Notes under the pieces: model-generated
What the model saw: the letters and a program-made list of their open reading frames with translations, nothing else
Databases searched by the model: none
What the model was told of the DNA's origin: nothing
Made by a program: the position numbers and the translations under genes
Part shown: in pieces, positions 34,001-39,888 of the stretch
Layout: every line of letters begins with the position of its first letter
Numbering within the stretch: the first letter of the stretch is position 1
DNA from: Branchiostoma floridae
Lineage: Eukaryota > Chordata > Leptocardii > Amphioxiformes > Branchiostomatidae
NCBI RefSeq assembly: GCF_000003815.2
Contig: NC_049991.1
Span: 4,142,437-4,206,436 of the forward strand
Reading direction: 5' to 3'
Length of the DNA: 64,000 nucleotides

Positions 34001-34693
34001 TGTCGTCATATAACATGATAATGACATAAAAGTTGTTAAAAAAATTTTGGCTGACATGAACATCATTCTCTGAAAATTTCGTGATCCTACGATACGTAGT
34101 TTAGGTGTGGGTCGCAAAAGTTTGTTTAAAAAAATGCTGGGGTCAGTTTTGACCCCACTGGACCATGCATAAACTTTCTAGGATAACTTAATCAACAATG
34201 AGCCAATCTCGGTAAAAACGTATCAGAAGTTATAAGACATATATACAAACAAACTCCTAGAAGGAAATTTGTTTTCGACCAGAAATGCCATAATGGCACA
34301 CATCGATATACGCCTGGGGTCAGTTTTGACCCCATACGGTGGTTTGAGGGTTAAAACAGTCACTGTTGGAAAAAAATTTTGTAACTGCATTCATATATAC
34401 GTGACTGATGAACCTCTTCAATGAATAAAGCGAGAAATTAACAAAAATTCTAAATAATTCCCGGAAATATGAAGTCTACTATTTCTTCTTCCTGTCACAG
34501 GTTCTTGGCGAAGGAGCACAGTTTTGACAAGCAGCGTCACTCCGTGCCGAATCTACACGAGCATTTCGAGCCGCTGTTCTACACCGACAACGAACCGCTC
34601 TCCTCCCCCGAGATGCCGACCAGCCGCGGAAACACTCTCCGAGCGCCGTACAACGGATTCATCCCGCGCAACGGGAAAGTATGGCCGTCATAA
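5801..34693 (+). CDS. NIT-domain membrane guanylate cyclase, 15 exons, 714 aa (whole gene)
   Basis: Exons joined: 5801-5866, 8139-8264, 18707-18841, 21545-21692, 22976-23196, 24275-24411, 25522-25722, 26483-26684, 27162-27275, 27571-27725, 28486-28640, 30661-30759, 31360-31451, 31853-31953, 34501-34693. They sum to 2145 nt (715 codons with TAA); all junctions are GT-AG and phases close. Order: cytosolic residues 1-64, TM1 65-87, NIT-type sensor about 110-345, TM2 about 372-394, signalling helix 413-450, class III cyclase about 451-620, tail to 714. Catalytic residues seen: metal Asp457 (SDIVGFT) and Asp501 (ETIGDG), guanine-specifying Glu497 and Cys569, Asn576 and Arg580 (NTASRM). It should make cGMP from GTP as a homodimer. 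The kinase-homology domain of peptide-receptor cyclases is absent. In other marine invertebrates NIT-GCs have been linked to nitric-oxide or nitrogen-oxide sensing; the ligand here is inferred. The start has an in-frame stop 27 bases upstream (5774). Confidence 0.92.
5867..6460. repeat. Tandem repeat in NIT-GC intron 1
   Basis: Recurring blocks CACATGCAAGCCTCGT, ACCATT(C/T)CTTAG, GCAGACAT(A/G)TTTC and GGCCGTTTAAG, alternating with TTTG runs. At least four half-units of about 125 bases. The open frames here come from the repeat. Confidence 0.7.
7395..7580 (+). mobile_element. SINE-like element, 5'-truncated
   Basis: Matches 54100-54290 in order: GACACTTTACATGACTTTTC, TCACTTAGGTGAA, GAGTACCTAGCTTT, GGACGTTAAATGGAGGTCCC and AAAAGAGTAGGGGA. 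Confidence 0.65.
8139..8264 (+). CDS. NIT-GC exon 2: cytosolic juxtamembrane segment
   Basis: Residues 23-64, phase 0 at both ends, acceptor TTGTTGCAG, donor GTAAGT. Ser/Pro-rich first half ([12 protein letters not shown]) and Lys/Arg/Glu-rich second half ending KMKRKQ, which is positively charged just before TM1 and fits the positive-inside rule. No known domain. Confidence 0.82.
8285..8425. repeat. Minisatellite, ~60-bp unit (GACGCCTTCTGGAAGCACG), first block
   Basis: About two and a half units with GACGCCTTCTGAAAGGACGC and ACACACTAAAATAGCCTTTC. The same unit returns at 9645-9903. Confidence 0.7.
8905..9150. repeat. Minisatellite, 39-42-bp unit with GGATATCC palindrome
   Basis: Six units of the form GTTCAAGCCGTTTTCTGGAT followed by ATCCAGGATTCGTCCTGAGT. 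Each contains the palindrome TGGATATCCA; the last has the 16-bp TCCTGGATATCCAGGA. Both strands are open (102 and 90 codons) only because the unit length is a multiple of three. Confidence 0.85.
9645..9903. repeat. Minisatellite, ~60-bp unit, second block
   Basis: Four to five units with CACGCCTTCTGAAAGCAC, TTTTACACACAC and CTGCGCTGTATGAC. Ends exactly where the duplicated TIR element begins (GCACGTTTT then AGGGGATCC). Confidence 0.75.
9904..10373. mobile_element. TIR element copy 1 (470 bp)
   Basis: Left GGGGATCCGCAGGT, right ACCTGCGGATACCC, imperfect terminal inverted repeats. No coding frame. Identical along its length, as far as read, to 11285-11754, and the identity continues through 10469, past the element end. 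Its left flank lacks the TGAA duplication seen at copy 2. Confidence 0.7.
10374..11284. other. Spacer between the two TIR copies
   Basis: Positions 10374-10469 repeat the 3' flank of copy 2. The rest (10470-11284) is unique, with GGAGGAGCCGCGAAAGCGG and a poly-C run at 11111-11123. A 73-codon frame at 10820-11041 has no recognisable features. Confidence 0.4.
11285..11754. mobile_element. TIR element copy 2 (470 bp) with TGAA target duplication
   Basis: Flanked by TGAA at 11281-11284 and 11755-11758, with TIR GGGGATCCGCAGGT and GGGTATCCGCAGGT. This is a clean non-autonomous DNA transposon insertion. The superfamily is not assigned. Confidence 0.75.
12573..12724. mobile_element. Mariner-like MITE (~150 bp)
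   Basis: Left GAGGGTGAGTCACAAAGTAA ... ACAGGCTCATTT, right AAATGAGCCTGT ... TACTTTTTGACTC form inverted termini. GGGTGAGTCA-AAAAGTAA ends are common in mariner-type elements. Related to 2546-2640. Confidence 0.5.
12851..12893 (+). pseudogene. tRNA-like 3' half remnant
   Basis: GGTTCGAATCCCGGG with a preceding GATTCGGCGCG resembles a tRNA B box and T arm with the middle deleted. No full cloverleaf. Confidence 0.3.
12939..13007 (-). pseudogene. tRNA-Glu(CTC)-like pseudogene
   Basis: On the - strand, TCTAGTGGTTAGGATTTGAC then CTCTCAT loop and GGCCGGGTTCAATTCCC follow the animal tRNA-Glu pattern. The anticodon stem has two mismatches, the T loop has CAA for CGA, and the acceptor arms do not pair, so it is a pseudogene or tRNA-derived repeat. 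Confidence 0.5.
13667..13765 (+). pseudogene. Degenerate copy of the NIT-GC TM1 exon, distant copy
   Basis: Translates in one frame as [19 protein letters not shown], against [19 protein letters not shown] in exon 3. It lies 5 kb upstream of the real exon, has no good acceptor, and is followed by an AATAAACAAAAC tail like the other copies. Confidence 0.7.
13771..13822 (-). mobile_element. Helitron-like 3' terminus
   Basis: On the - strand the end is ATTTGC-loop-GCAAAT hairpin, about 12 bases, then CTAG followed by host T. Same end at 16934-16985 (-) and 44244-44296 (+). Confidence 0.4.
13830..14075. repeat. Tandem repeat, ~125-bp degenerate units
   Basis: Blocks such as AAGAATGGACTCCAGTGCAT, AATAGACCAGTCCA and CCACTGAAACC recur and match the array at 15715-16090. 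Confidence 0.5.
14534..15465. repeat. Nested satellite: ~160-250-bp units each with a variable number of CTCCGGAGTAAA
   Basis: Five long units start with GTACGTACGAACATAT near 14550, 14721, 14881, 15076 and 15324, contain ATGTACATGCAGTGAA and end in ATGAGTAAGTATATTTGTTA. Inside each, the 16-bp unit TGCTCCGGAGTAAAA (with TCCGGA palindrome) occurs about 3, 3, 5-6, 8 and 2-3 times. The - strand frames (139 and 107 codons) are artefacts. Confidence 0.85.
15715..16090. repeat. Tandem repeat, ~125-bp units (AATGGACTCTTCCAG)
   Basis: Three units with CTCTTCCAG(A/C)ACAC, AAAATTGCAAA(T/A)TAGACC, GTCCAAAA(A)TA and CTGAAAGACTT. Same family as 13830-14075; a fragment is at 16990-17045. Confidence 0.7.
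16300..18100. repeat. Satellite with ~162-bp period, about 11 units
   Basis: The anchor CAAATTTCAGGTCATT(A/T)GG occurs near 16355, 16517, 16679, 16842, 17089, 17245, 17405, 17570, 17732, 17894 and 18053, mostly 156-165 apart. Each unit also has GGCACAGGAGCCAAAA and TACATTTTTAGTC. Short - strand frames are repeat products. Confidence 0.85.
16934..16985 (-). mobile_element. Helitron-like 3' terminus inside the satellite array
   Basis: CTAGAAAGGCCGACATTTGC then GCAAATACAGCATAT: the same end as 13771-13822, next to a GAAA microsatellite (16904-16922). It interrupts the 162-bp register, explaining the 247-base gap between anchors. Confidence 0.4.
18240..18640 (+). pseudogene. Three tandem degenerate copies of the NIT-GC TM1 exon and its acceptor
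   Basis: Copies start near 18244, 18390 and 18533, then the real exon at 18707 (spacing 143-180). Each has a version of ATCTCGCTGGTGTGTTTGCT and GGTTCGGTGGGATCCTGGTA and a tail GGAATAAACAAACAAAC; copies 2 and 3 keep CTATTTTACAG acceptors. Copy 2 is frameshifted to a stop; copy 3 carries a T-rich insertion and stop. Confidence 0.85.
18707..18841 (+). CDS. NIT-GC exon 3: transmembrane helix 1
   Basis: Residues 65-109. The first 23 are a strongly hydrophobic helix starting [17 protein letters not shown], followed by the start of the outer sensor region ([19 protein letters not shown]). Phase 0 on both sides; acceptor is a long T tract ending CAG, donor GTACGA. Three degenerate tandem copies of its acceptor and 5' half lie immediately upstream (18240-18640). 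Confidence 0.9.
20060..20760. repeat. CTGT/CTGTCTAT-rich microsatellite-like tract
   Basis: About 700 bases of imperfect TGTC and TCTG repeats with a 50-base higher-order unit (GTCTGCATGCCTGTCACTGT). All + strand frames stay open (238 codons) because the unit lacks stops in its translated phases; Cys/Leu/Ser-only composition marks it as an artefact. Confidence 0.9.
21545..21692 (+). CDS. NIT-GC exon 4: N-terminal part of NIT sensor
   Basis: Residues 110-159. [18 protein letters not shown] matches the NIT-domain start, in which a helix carries an ERG(L/T)xA motif. Enters in phase 0, leaves in phase 1 before GTGGGG. The domain is expected outside the membrane between TM1 and TM2. Confidence 0.9.
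22084..22122. repeat. Perfect 16-bp stem hairpin in NIT-GC intron 4
   Basis: AGAGCAAGCATTCCTC, 7-base loop, then its exact reverse complement. Too short a loop for a normal pre-miRNA with 22-nt arms; perhaps a transposon end. Confidence 0.6.
22976..23196 (+). CDS. NIT-GC exon 5: central NIT sensor
   Basis: Residues 159-232, phase 1 in, phase 0 out (CTGGCAG before GTGGGT). Includes [16 protein letters not shown] and [18 protein letters not shown], amphipathic helices expected in the helical-bundle NIT fold. GC-rich and codon-biased relative to the AT-rich introns around it. Confidence 0.88.
24275..24411 (+). CDS. NIT-GC exon 6: NIT sensor, helix with conserved D-R segment
   Basis: Residues 233-278. 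[19 protein letters not shown] resembles the second conserved NIT segment, where a Leu-rich helix is followed by E/D-R and small residues. Phase 0 in, phase 2 out before GTTAGA; acceptor TGCTTTGCAG. Confidence 0.9.
25522..25722 (+). CDS. NIT-GC exon 7: C-terminal NIT sensor
   Basis: Residues 278-345 ([13 protein letters not shown] ... [10 protein letters not shown]), with a possible N-glycosylation site NIT and another NQS. Two donors are possible; the one at 25723 (GTACGT, phase 2) is chosen because the next exon needs one base to complete its first codon. Acceptor CTCCATAG. Confidence 0.88.
26483..26684 (+). CDS. NIT-GC exon 8: transmembrane helix 2
   Basis: Residues 345-412. TM2 is around [19 protein letters not shown], then basic/aromatic residues ([11 protein letters not shown]) mark the inner side. 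Phase 2 in, phase 0 out before GTTAGC. Acceptor follows a C-rich tract ending CACAG. Confidence 0.92.
27162..27275 (+). CDS. NIT-GC exon 9: signalling helix / HNOBA-type linker
   Basis: Residues 413-450. [19 protein letters not shown] is the typical dimerisation helix directly before metazoan guanylate cyclase catalytic domains; [17 protein letters not shown] follows. Phase 0 at both ends; acceptor AAATAG, donor GTAGCT. Confidence 0.95.
27571..27725 (+). CDS. NIT-GC exon 10: catalytic domain, metal-binding and guanine-Glu part
   Basis: Residues 451-502. [16 protein letters not shown] carries the first metal Asp (457); YKVETIGDG carries Glu497 (GTP selection) and the second metal Asp501. Ends in phase 2 before GTCAGT, and the Gly codon is completed by the next exon. 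Confidence 0.97.
27746..27832. repeat. CpG-rich minisatellite after catalytic exon 10
   Basis: Four units of about 22 bp headed AAATCTCGCGTGA, beginning 21 bases after the exon 10 donor. CGCG-rich in an AT-rich intron. Confidence 0.7.
28195..28256. repeat. CTA/CTACTA microsatellite
   Basis: Repeated ACTACTACT with a few interruptions. Confidence 0.85.
28486..28640 (+). CDS. NIT-GC exon 11: catalytic domain, middle
   Basis: Residues 502-554. [20 protein letters not shown] and the RLRIGIHTG strand are typical guanylate cyclase segments. Phase 2 in, phase 1 out before GTGAGA. Confidence 0.97.
28890..29060. mobile_element. Harbinger-like element fragment
   Basis: TTTTATGAATAACATCCTCT, then ACCCCAAAACTAATG and TCCAGGCTTAGG; the same order occurs at 19090-19250. 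The first block matches the TIR of the full element at 58239-58745. Confidence 0.5.
29895..29970 (+). pseudogene. Possible relic of a NIT-domain exon
   Basis: Reads [19 protein letters not shown] before a GGTGACAC that could be a donor. CTGAAGGCGTTTGAAGT resembles TTAGAAGCGTTTGAAGT of exon 4. It lies between catalytic exons, where an in-frame NIT exon would not fit. Confidence 0.3.
30308..30566. mobile_element. TIR element (GGTGGTATCTCACTGCA family), third copy
   Basis: Left GTGGTATCTCACTGCACTTT ... CACTGCGGGGTTTGAAAGAT, right CCCCGCAGTGCCGCACCGG ... GTGAGAAACCACC. Same arrangement as 3674-4157. Sits in NIT-GC intron 11. Confidence 0.65.
30661..30759 (+). CDS. NIT-GC exon 12: catalytic domain, guanine-Cys and transition-state residues
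   Basis: Residues 554-587. [18 protein letters not shown] holds Cys569 (guanine binding), Asn576 and Arg580. The reading frame through the acceptor CATAAG is open but phase 1 is clear. Donor GTACGG. A TIR element ends about 95 bases upstream (30308-30566). Confidence 0.96.
31033..31088. repeat. TG microsatellite
   Basis: About 25 TG units in NIT-GC intron 12. Confidence 0.95.
31360..31451 (+). CDS. NIT-GC exon 13: C-terminal part of catalytic domain
   Basis: Residues 587-617: [15 protein letters not shown] then [12 protein letters not shown], matching the conserved end of the cyclase domain. Acceptor is GCTAATAG; the nearby CGCAG would break the phase and lose the conserved Pro-Gln-Lys-Ile. 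Confidence 0.95.
31853..31953 (+). CDS. NIT-GC exon 14: end of cyclase domain
   Basis: Residues 618-651. [13 protein letters not shown] is the diagnostic last strand of animal guanylate cyclases. Phase 0 in, phase 2 out before GTTGGA. Confidence 0.95.
31976..32573. repeat. Large foldback interrupted by an assembly gap
   Basis: Arms 31976-32151 and 32384-32573 are near-perfect inverted copies (TAGCTAAACTTTCTTTCCAA at the outer left, TTGGAAAGAAAGTTTAGCTA at the outer right). The left arm continues 130 bases more with a sequence also found at 7985-8075. The 100 N at 32284-32383 hide the centre. Confidence 0.85.
32284..32383. other. Assembly gap, 100 N
   Basis: A gap of exactly 100 unknown bases inside the foldback; its true size is unknown. 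Protein frames with X here are meaningless. Confidence 0.99.
33388..34350. mobile_element. TTAA-flanked MITE, piggyBac type (963 bp)
   Basis: TTAA at 33384-33387 and 34351-34354. Termini CCCTCAAACCACCGTA and its reverse complement, with a subterminal palindrome GGGGTCAAAACTGACCCC. Interior has CCATGGCAAC, AAGATGGCGG and repeated GTCAT but no transposase frame. Confidence 0.8.
34501..34693 (+). CDS. NIT-GC exon 15: C-terminal tail and stop
   Basis: Residues 651-714, ending GKVWPS then TAA at 34691. Follows a 2.5-kb intron holding a foldback with an assembly gap and a TTAA MITE. Composition is polar (Pro, Ser, Asn, His) and no domain is recognised. The ending VWPS is not a canonical PDZ-binding ligand. 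No AATAAA was seen in the 250 bases after the stop. Confidence 0.85.
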
Positions 34694-35218
34694 TGTAGTC
34701 CCTACCAGACTGACTACGCTGGCTATTGTAGGGAGATAATTTGCCGGGGAAGTTTTACTACCAAAGGAGTTGGTCGGCCACGTGGAAACGTAAACCTAAG
34801 CGTGGACTTACTCCTCTGGCCAATTTCACGATTATTATTATAATTCTACGATCCTTGTATCCCCGTAGGACGGCCTGGTGGAGGATAGTCATAATGCACC
34901 TGTCACACATACACCAATGCAGAGCTTCACACTATACAATTTATATACTTTTCAGAGGCCCTGCAAAATTGAACTCCACTTTTGTGGGCTGGACCTATAA
35001 TTACCAATGTTAGCCAATCAGAGAATCTCCTCGGTTGAACTTGTTCTCTGATTAACTGAGCTTTCCCGAGGCATTTTCTGAACTGAACTGAATTTTCTTT
35101 AGAGGGAGCGCAATGCCCTACGTAGGAGAATGCTGTCACACAGTTTGCAGCGAAATTCTAAATTGATCGGCCGACGAGAGTCCGAGTTCAACTTGACATT
35201 TTCGGCAGTAGTTGTCTC

Positions 35219-36521
35219 TAGGGCTGGGTATCGGTACAGTGTACCGGTGTGACAGCGATCTCGCCCCCCCGTGATCTCGCCCCCCCGGGGGCGAAATCAC
35301 TAGCGATCTCGCCCCCCCGGGGCGAAATCACTAGCGATCTCGCCCTCCCCGGCTAGTGATCTCGCCCGCCTACCTCGCCCCCCTTTAGCGATTTCGCCCC
35401 CCCCAAAAAAAACGGGTTTACATGACATTTTAGAAGTTGATTGGTATAAATCACAAAATGCAGTTTCAGAATGATATAAGTACACGAGTTTGATACATAA
35501 CTCCATTCATAGTATCAATATTAACGTAATTACATGGTAATAAGATAGTTGAACTTCTTTCAGGCAAGGAGGGTTGGGTCCCTTGTATTCCCGTTATTGC
35601 CTATACCTGAGTCCTGACATAAGATGTATTTCATTGTATTCACCTGTCCTCAAGCGACCTATATATTTCCAATACGAAGTCTCTGCCATGAAGTGGCCCC
35701 AAAAGAACTATGGAATGGCCTTATTAACTATGCCAATATTACGAATTAATTAGACAAACCCCCCTTTTTGGTATATGCCCCCTGGTCAAGGGATATCTTC
35801 CCCTCCAACATGACCTGTTTTTCTAGTCTTCTAGGAACTGATGCCTTTCTCTGGGTTTTTAAAGAACTGGTACTTTCCCGGCGTCTGGTGTACAATTTTA
35901 CCGACCGCCTANNNNNNNNNNNNNNNNNNNNNNNNNNNNNNNNNNNNNNNNNNNNNNNNNNNNNNNNNNNNNNNNNNNNNNNNNNNNNNNNNNNNNNNNN
36001 NNNNNNNNNNNGGGGGGGGGGGGGGGGCGCCAGCGCTAATGGGGGGCGGAAACGCTAGTGATCTCTCCCCCCGGGGGGGCGAGATCGCTGGGGGGGGCGA
36101 GATCGCTGTCACACCGGTACAAAACCGGTTTTCCTCATTGGACCGGTCCAGAAAAACCGGACCTGAAAAAATTAGGTGGACCGGATGTTGGACCGATTAG
36201 AAAATTAACAGATTATTTTATTAGGCATTCACACGTTTTGGCGCTTGCAGGTGGAAGAAAATAACAAGAGTGAAGTAGAGTAGAGTTTATAGTAATTTCT
36301 ACCAAGTTTTACAGCCAATCGTACAGTTGCTTTTAGCGTTGAAGGATTTTAAAACGCCAGTGTAAGTCTAATACTCCACCAAACAGATTTCTTTGTAGTG
36401 AAATGTACCATTGGTGTCAGTCATACTGCATCAGGTCCAGGTTCAGGTCCGGACCTGGACCTAATCCTCTGGACCTGAACCGGACCTGGACCTGAAATTT
36501 CTGTACCGGTACCCAGCCCTA
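35219..36521. mobile_element. hAT-like non-autonomous element with nested C-rich foldback
   Basis: Termini TAGGGCTGGGTATCGGTAC and GTACCCAGCCCTA, flanked by near-identical 8-bp duplications (GTTGTCTC and GTTGTCTG). Inside lies a second inverted pair, GTGACAGCGATCTCGCCCCC at 35251 and its complement near 36086-36106, and C-rich tandem repeats around a gap. Frames here are repeats. Confidence 0.7.
35912..36011. other. Assembly gap, 100 N
   Basis: Exactly 100 unknown bases between C-rich/AT DNA on the left and a run of G on the right. Confidence 0.99.
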
Positions 36522-36699
36522 GTTGTCTGCGTTCTCTCAATTATCGCGCGATTTGATAAAAATCGGCTGATGTAGAATGATGCTGAGGTCCACGAGCCCT
36601 ATCCGTTGTGATATGTAGATGTGCAGGTGAAAAGTACGCTCGTGAGTCTCATGTGAGATTTAAAATCGAACGAATTTCTGGCGCTTAATAAAGTCGTCA

Positions 36700-38560
36700 A
36701 CTTGTGACATGGGAAATCTTCGACCTCGGTTTACTCATTTGCGACAGAACGCCAGTAAGAAATGGTTGCTTAGAGTAAGAAGCCATGATTGCACCTTTAA
36801 AGGTTCACTTTCATCAAAATATATCTTGAGAAATTCGCATTTCTACTGCCCACCTTTGAAGGTTGTACCAAATGTGTCTAGCACCATATTAGCCTATGAA
36901 CACTAGTCTTGACTTGAGACAAGTTTTAAGAAAATAAGGTTTAGTCTTACCTCCGCAGCTGCTCTAATGTTTATCTGTCTAATAAAAGACTATTGATTCC
37001 AAGTGGGCAACCATAACGAAAAATTAAGGCCCCTCGGACATAACAATGTTATCGATCCGGCGGGAAACGAACAAGAGTTGTTGACAACTTAGGGGCCTTC
37101 ACCTCTGACCCATTACCCACAATGCATTTCACTGCTCATGCACACTCAAACATGAGCCTCCTTATTTCTTTGGTTGTGAAAAGCATTAGGCTGCCCACGT
37201 GGTTGGTGGCTATTTCAACGGACTAAATCTATAACATTACAGTTCTGATATGAAATATGAAATACTTTAAGTAATTCTTCTTTATTGTGTGGATTATTGT
37301 TTTGATATGAATAGGTGCAATGTTGTTTTTGTGAGTACAATTTATTGCTGTCAATAAAAGAGATGATTCTATATTGAGTTTAAGCTACCTCAGAAGTTTC
37401 ACAATTTTGTCGTAGTATAAAAAGGTAAATATGATATTTTACGTGTTGTCCATTGCAACGTATAGTATTTTAGTATTACGTATGCTTTATGGATGCATTC
37501 GTATGTAAGGATTCTATGTATTATTCGTATTTTGCACATGTCTGTGTTCTATGCGCTACAAATCTATTTTCGATGCTAACTGGGCAAACGCGTACAGATA
37601 TCTTTACGATGAAAATTGAAAATTGATTTACCTCTTGAATAGAAGAAACGTTAGAATCAGAAAATGAATTACAATCACAAATACATGTAATACATTTGCA
37701 CTGTGTATTGTATATACATTGGCCTTATGATCTAGGTAAACAAAATATGTCAAAATGTCAGTGAAAGCGTGTCCCTAGTTTTTCAATGCACTATTTGATT
37801 GTTTGACAAAATATAAGAAAGGTATAATAGAATATTGACTTAATTCAAACATTGCCATTGCGAGAAATATAGTACAAAGTGGACAAATATAGATACATAA
37901 CATGCCAGATGAGTTAGCTGATCGAGAAGTATGATTAGCGACCCAGCTAACTCCTCTGACATGTTAACTGTTTACGTTTGTCCAATTTCTATTATTTTCC
38001 CAACGTCCTGTGAAGCCTGGTGGAGGCAAATACTCCCATGCGCGCCTCATACAGACTTAAAGATATACGCAGGTGTGACCCCACCTTTAGTGTAGGCTTT
38101 GGAGCGCGTGCGGATTGCAACCGGTCTGGGGACCCACGCACTGAGTACGATTAGTTATGGCGTAGTAAATCACGCCGTCGTACGCACAATACGTACCTAA
38201 TACACATCTTAATTATTTTGTGTCAATTCTAGGACTCTTTTCTAATATTCAAAAATTTATCAAGTTCTTCGAGTTACTGTAAGTACCCGCAACATTTTAC
38301 GTTTATCAATCGACACAGTATTCGTGCAAGTGCTGAAGGCCTGCGATATTGGGTGGACCGACTACTCTCTCTTTGCAGCCGGCCAGGGGCTGAATTGCGA
38401 GGAGTTTATAATAGGATTGGCTAAATCGCAAGTGTCATCTTTGAAGTTGGAATTGTTGTATAGCTACATGACTGACAACGTAGAAATGTGAATTGCAAGG
38501 CCTCAAAATGAACCTTGACTTTGTGCAAGGCTGTTACTGAACTAGAAAAGCAAACGAAAA
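36700..38560. other. Intergenic, no gene seen
   Basis: AT-rich. Holds a short inverted pair TTAAGGCCCCT/AGGGGCCTT at 37025-37100, a ~100-base hairpin at 37881-37983, and at 38035-38200 a sequence (AAGATATACGCAGGTGTGAC) also found at 45870-45900. Confidence 0.5.
37881..37983. repeat. Imperfect ~100-base hairpin, pre-miRNA-like or foldback MITE
   Basis: Arms AACATGCCAGATGAGTTAGC and CAGCTAACTCCTCTGACATG pair with two mismatches around a loop near 25 nt, with weaker outer pairing GGACAAA/TTTGTCC. Confidence 0.55.
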
Positions 38561-38590
38561 AAAAGTATGTACAGACTTTGCACGGAACAA

Positions 38591-38728
38591 AATAGCCAAC
38601 TCCGTGGTCATCCAATGCCTCGGCTTCAGGTTAAAGTTCTCTTTCTGCTCCAAATCCCTGATGATCTCAAAGCTACCAGGAGACCCCATGAACAGGGAGT
38701 GTTCAAAGATGGCTGCCGTGTCGTCTGT
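38591..38728 (-). other. Possible exon 3' of the BACK exon, phase does not fit
   Basis: Open - strand frame following a good acceptor (TTCATTACAG), reading TDDTAAIFEHSLFMG then SFEIIRDLEQKENFNLKPRH. It is protein-like, but needs phase 0 while the BACK exon leaves in phase 2. It may be an unrelated frame, or part of a decayed Kelch-like copy. Confidence 0.2.
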
Positions 38729-38784
38729 CTGTAATGAAGAAGACATAAAGTAGGCAAAAATACTCATGATTGTACTACACCTAC

Positions 38785-38924
38785 CTGTCCTCCCTGCTGT
38801 GCTGCACCCATCTCACCACAGCCTCCCATACTGTTGTCTCCTCTTTAATATCCAGGTCATCGTGGCTGATGATCTCATTCAGCTGATCCACGCTCTGGCT
38901 GCAGAACTCCTTGCTTGAGTAAAA
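38785..38924 (-). CDS. BACK-domain exon of a Kelch-like protein (single exon or fragment)
   Basis: Read on - strand, starting FYSSKEFCSQSVDQLNEIIS and including VWEAVVRWVQHSREDR, this is a good match to the BACK domain that links BTB and Kelch repeats in Cul3 adaptor proteins. The acceptor (CATTTACATTTACAG) and donor (GACAG before GTAGGT) are both intact, phase 0 in and phase 2 out. No BTB exon at higher coordinates and no Kelch repeat exon at lower ones was found, so it is either a gene fragment or an exon of a gene with very distant partners. Confidence 0.6.
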
Positions 38925-39888
38925 CTGTAAATGTAAATGCATATGTTGGTTAGCCATAACAAAAGACTTAACAGCTAATGTGGAAAACAAACTTTCATTG
39001 TTAAAAGCTTTTGAAAACTGAAAAAATGCACTGAAAAGTGGGTAGACTTCTTGATTTTGAGATCAGGTGTAAAGGTTATGAAATTTTTAATTCTGTAGAT
39101 AACATCCCCTAAAGTATTGGTAACTCCACTTATGGAAGGTGCAAGTGTAGTATACAAACGTTTTTACAACACAAACTAATCCAGATAGATTTCAACCACA
39201 TTTCTTTGAATGAAATAAAAATAAATAAAATGACCTACTATTAAAATATAAGACCCACCTCAACCAACTCATTAATTTTAGCCTGATTTTGAATAGTTGT
39301 TTTTTTTTTTCATCTCAAGAGGTAATTGAGTTTGAGTGAACATGATGAGAAAGTACCAAATTGGGATACAAATCGTTCGATAGCCTTAATTGTACCTATA
39401 GAAGAGACAACAGTAAGGACGCTTAATTGTAAAAGTGAAACCAGTTTGAGGACGAAGTGGAAAGAGAGACTGAATGCAGCTGCAGGGTGTCCAGACCACT
39501 GCAGCAGCAGGACATAGTGGACTACTACTACTACTAATGTGGTAGCCACGACTACGTAACCTGGTACATGCTACCTGTCCGCCACACTTAATATTGTCAT
39601 TTGCGAACCTTTTCAATACTGAAATAAAATTCTTGTTGCATGTGATACCTTGTTTTGTAGCTTTAATTCTTGTAACAACGTTTATGGTGTCTGCTTTGAA
39701 AATCTGGATATCTATTTTAACCATCTTGTTTTTCTCGCCCCGGTCCTAAATTTGGTGTCTGTGGACGATGTTCAATAAAATTTACTTCCAGCGGCCTTAA
39801 CACTTTTGCCAAAAAGTTTACGTTTGAATTTGCAGCGGGACTTCCAGATTGTGTTCTGGATTAGTCAAAGGAGATAAAAACTTCTGGA

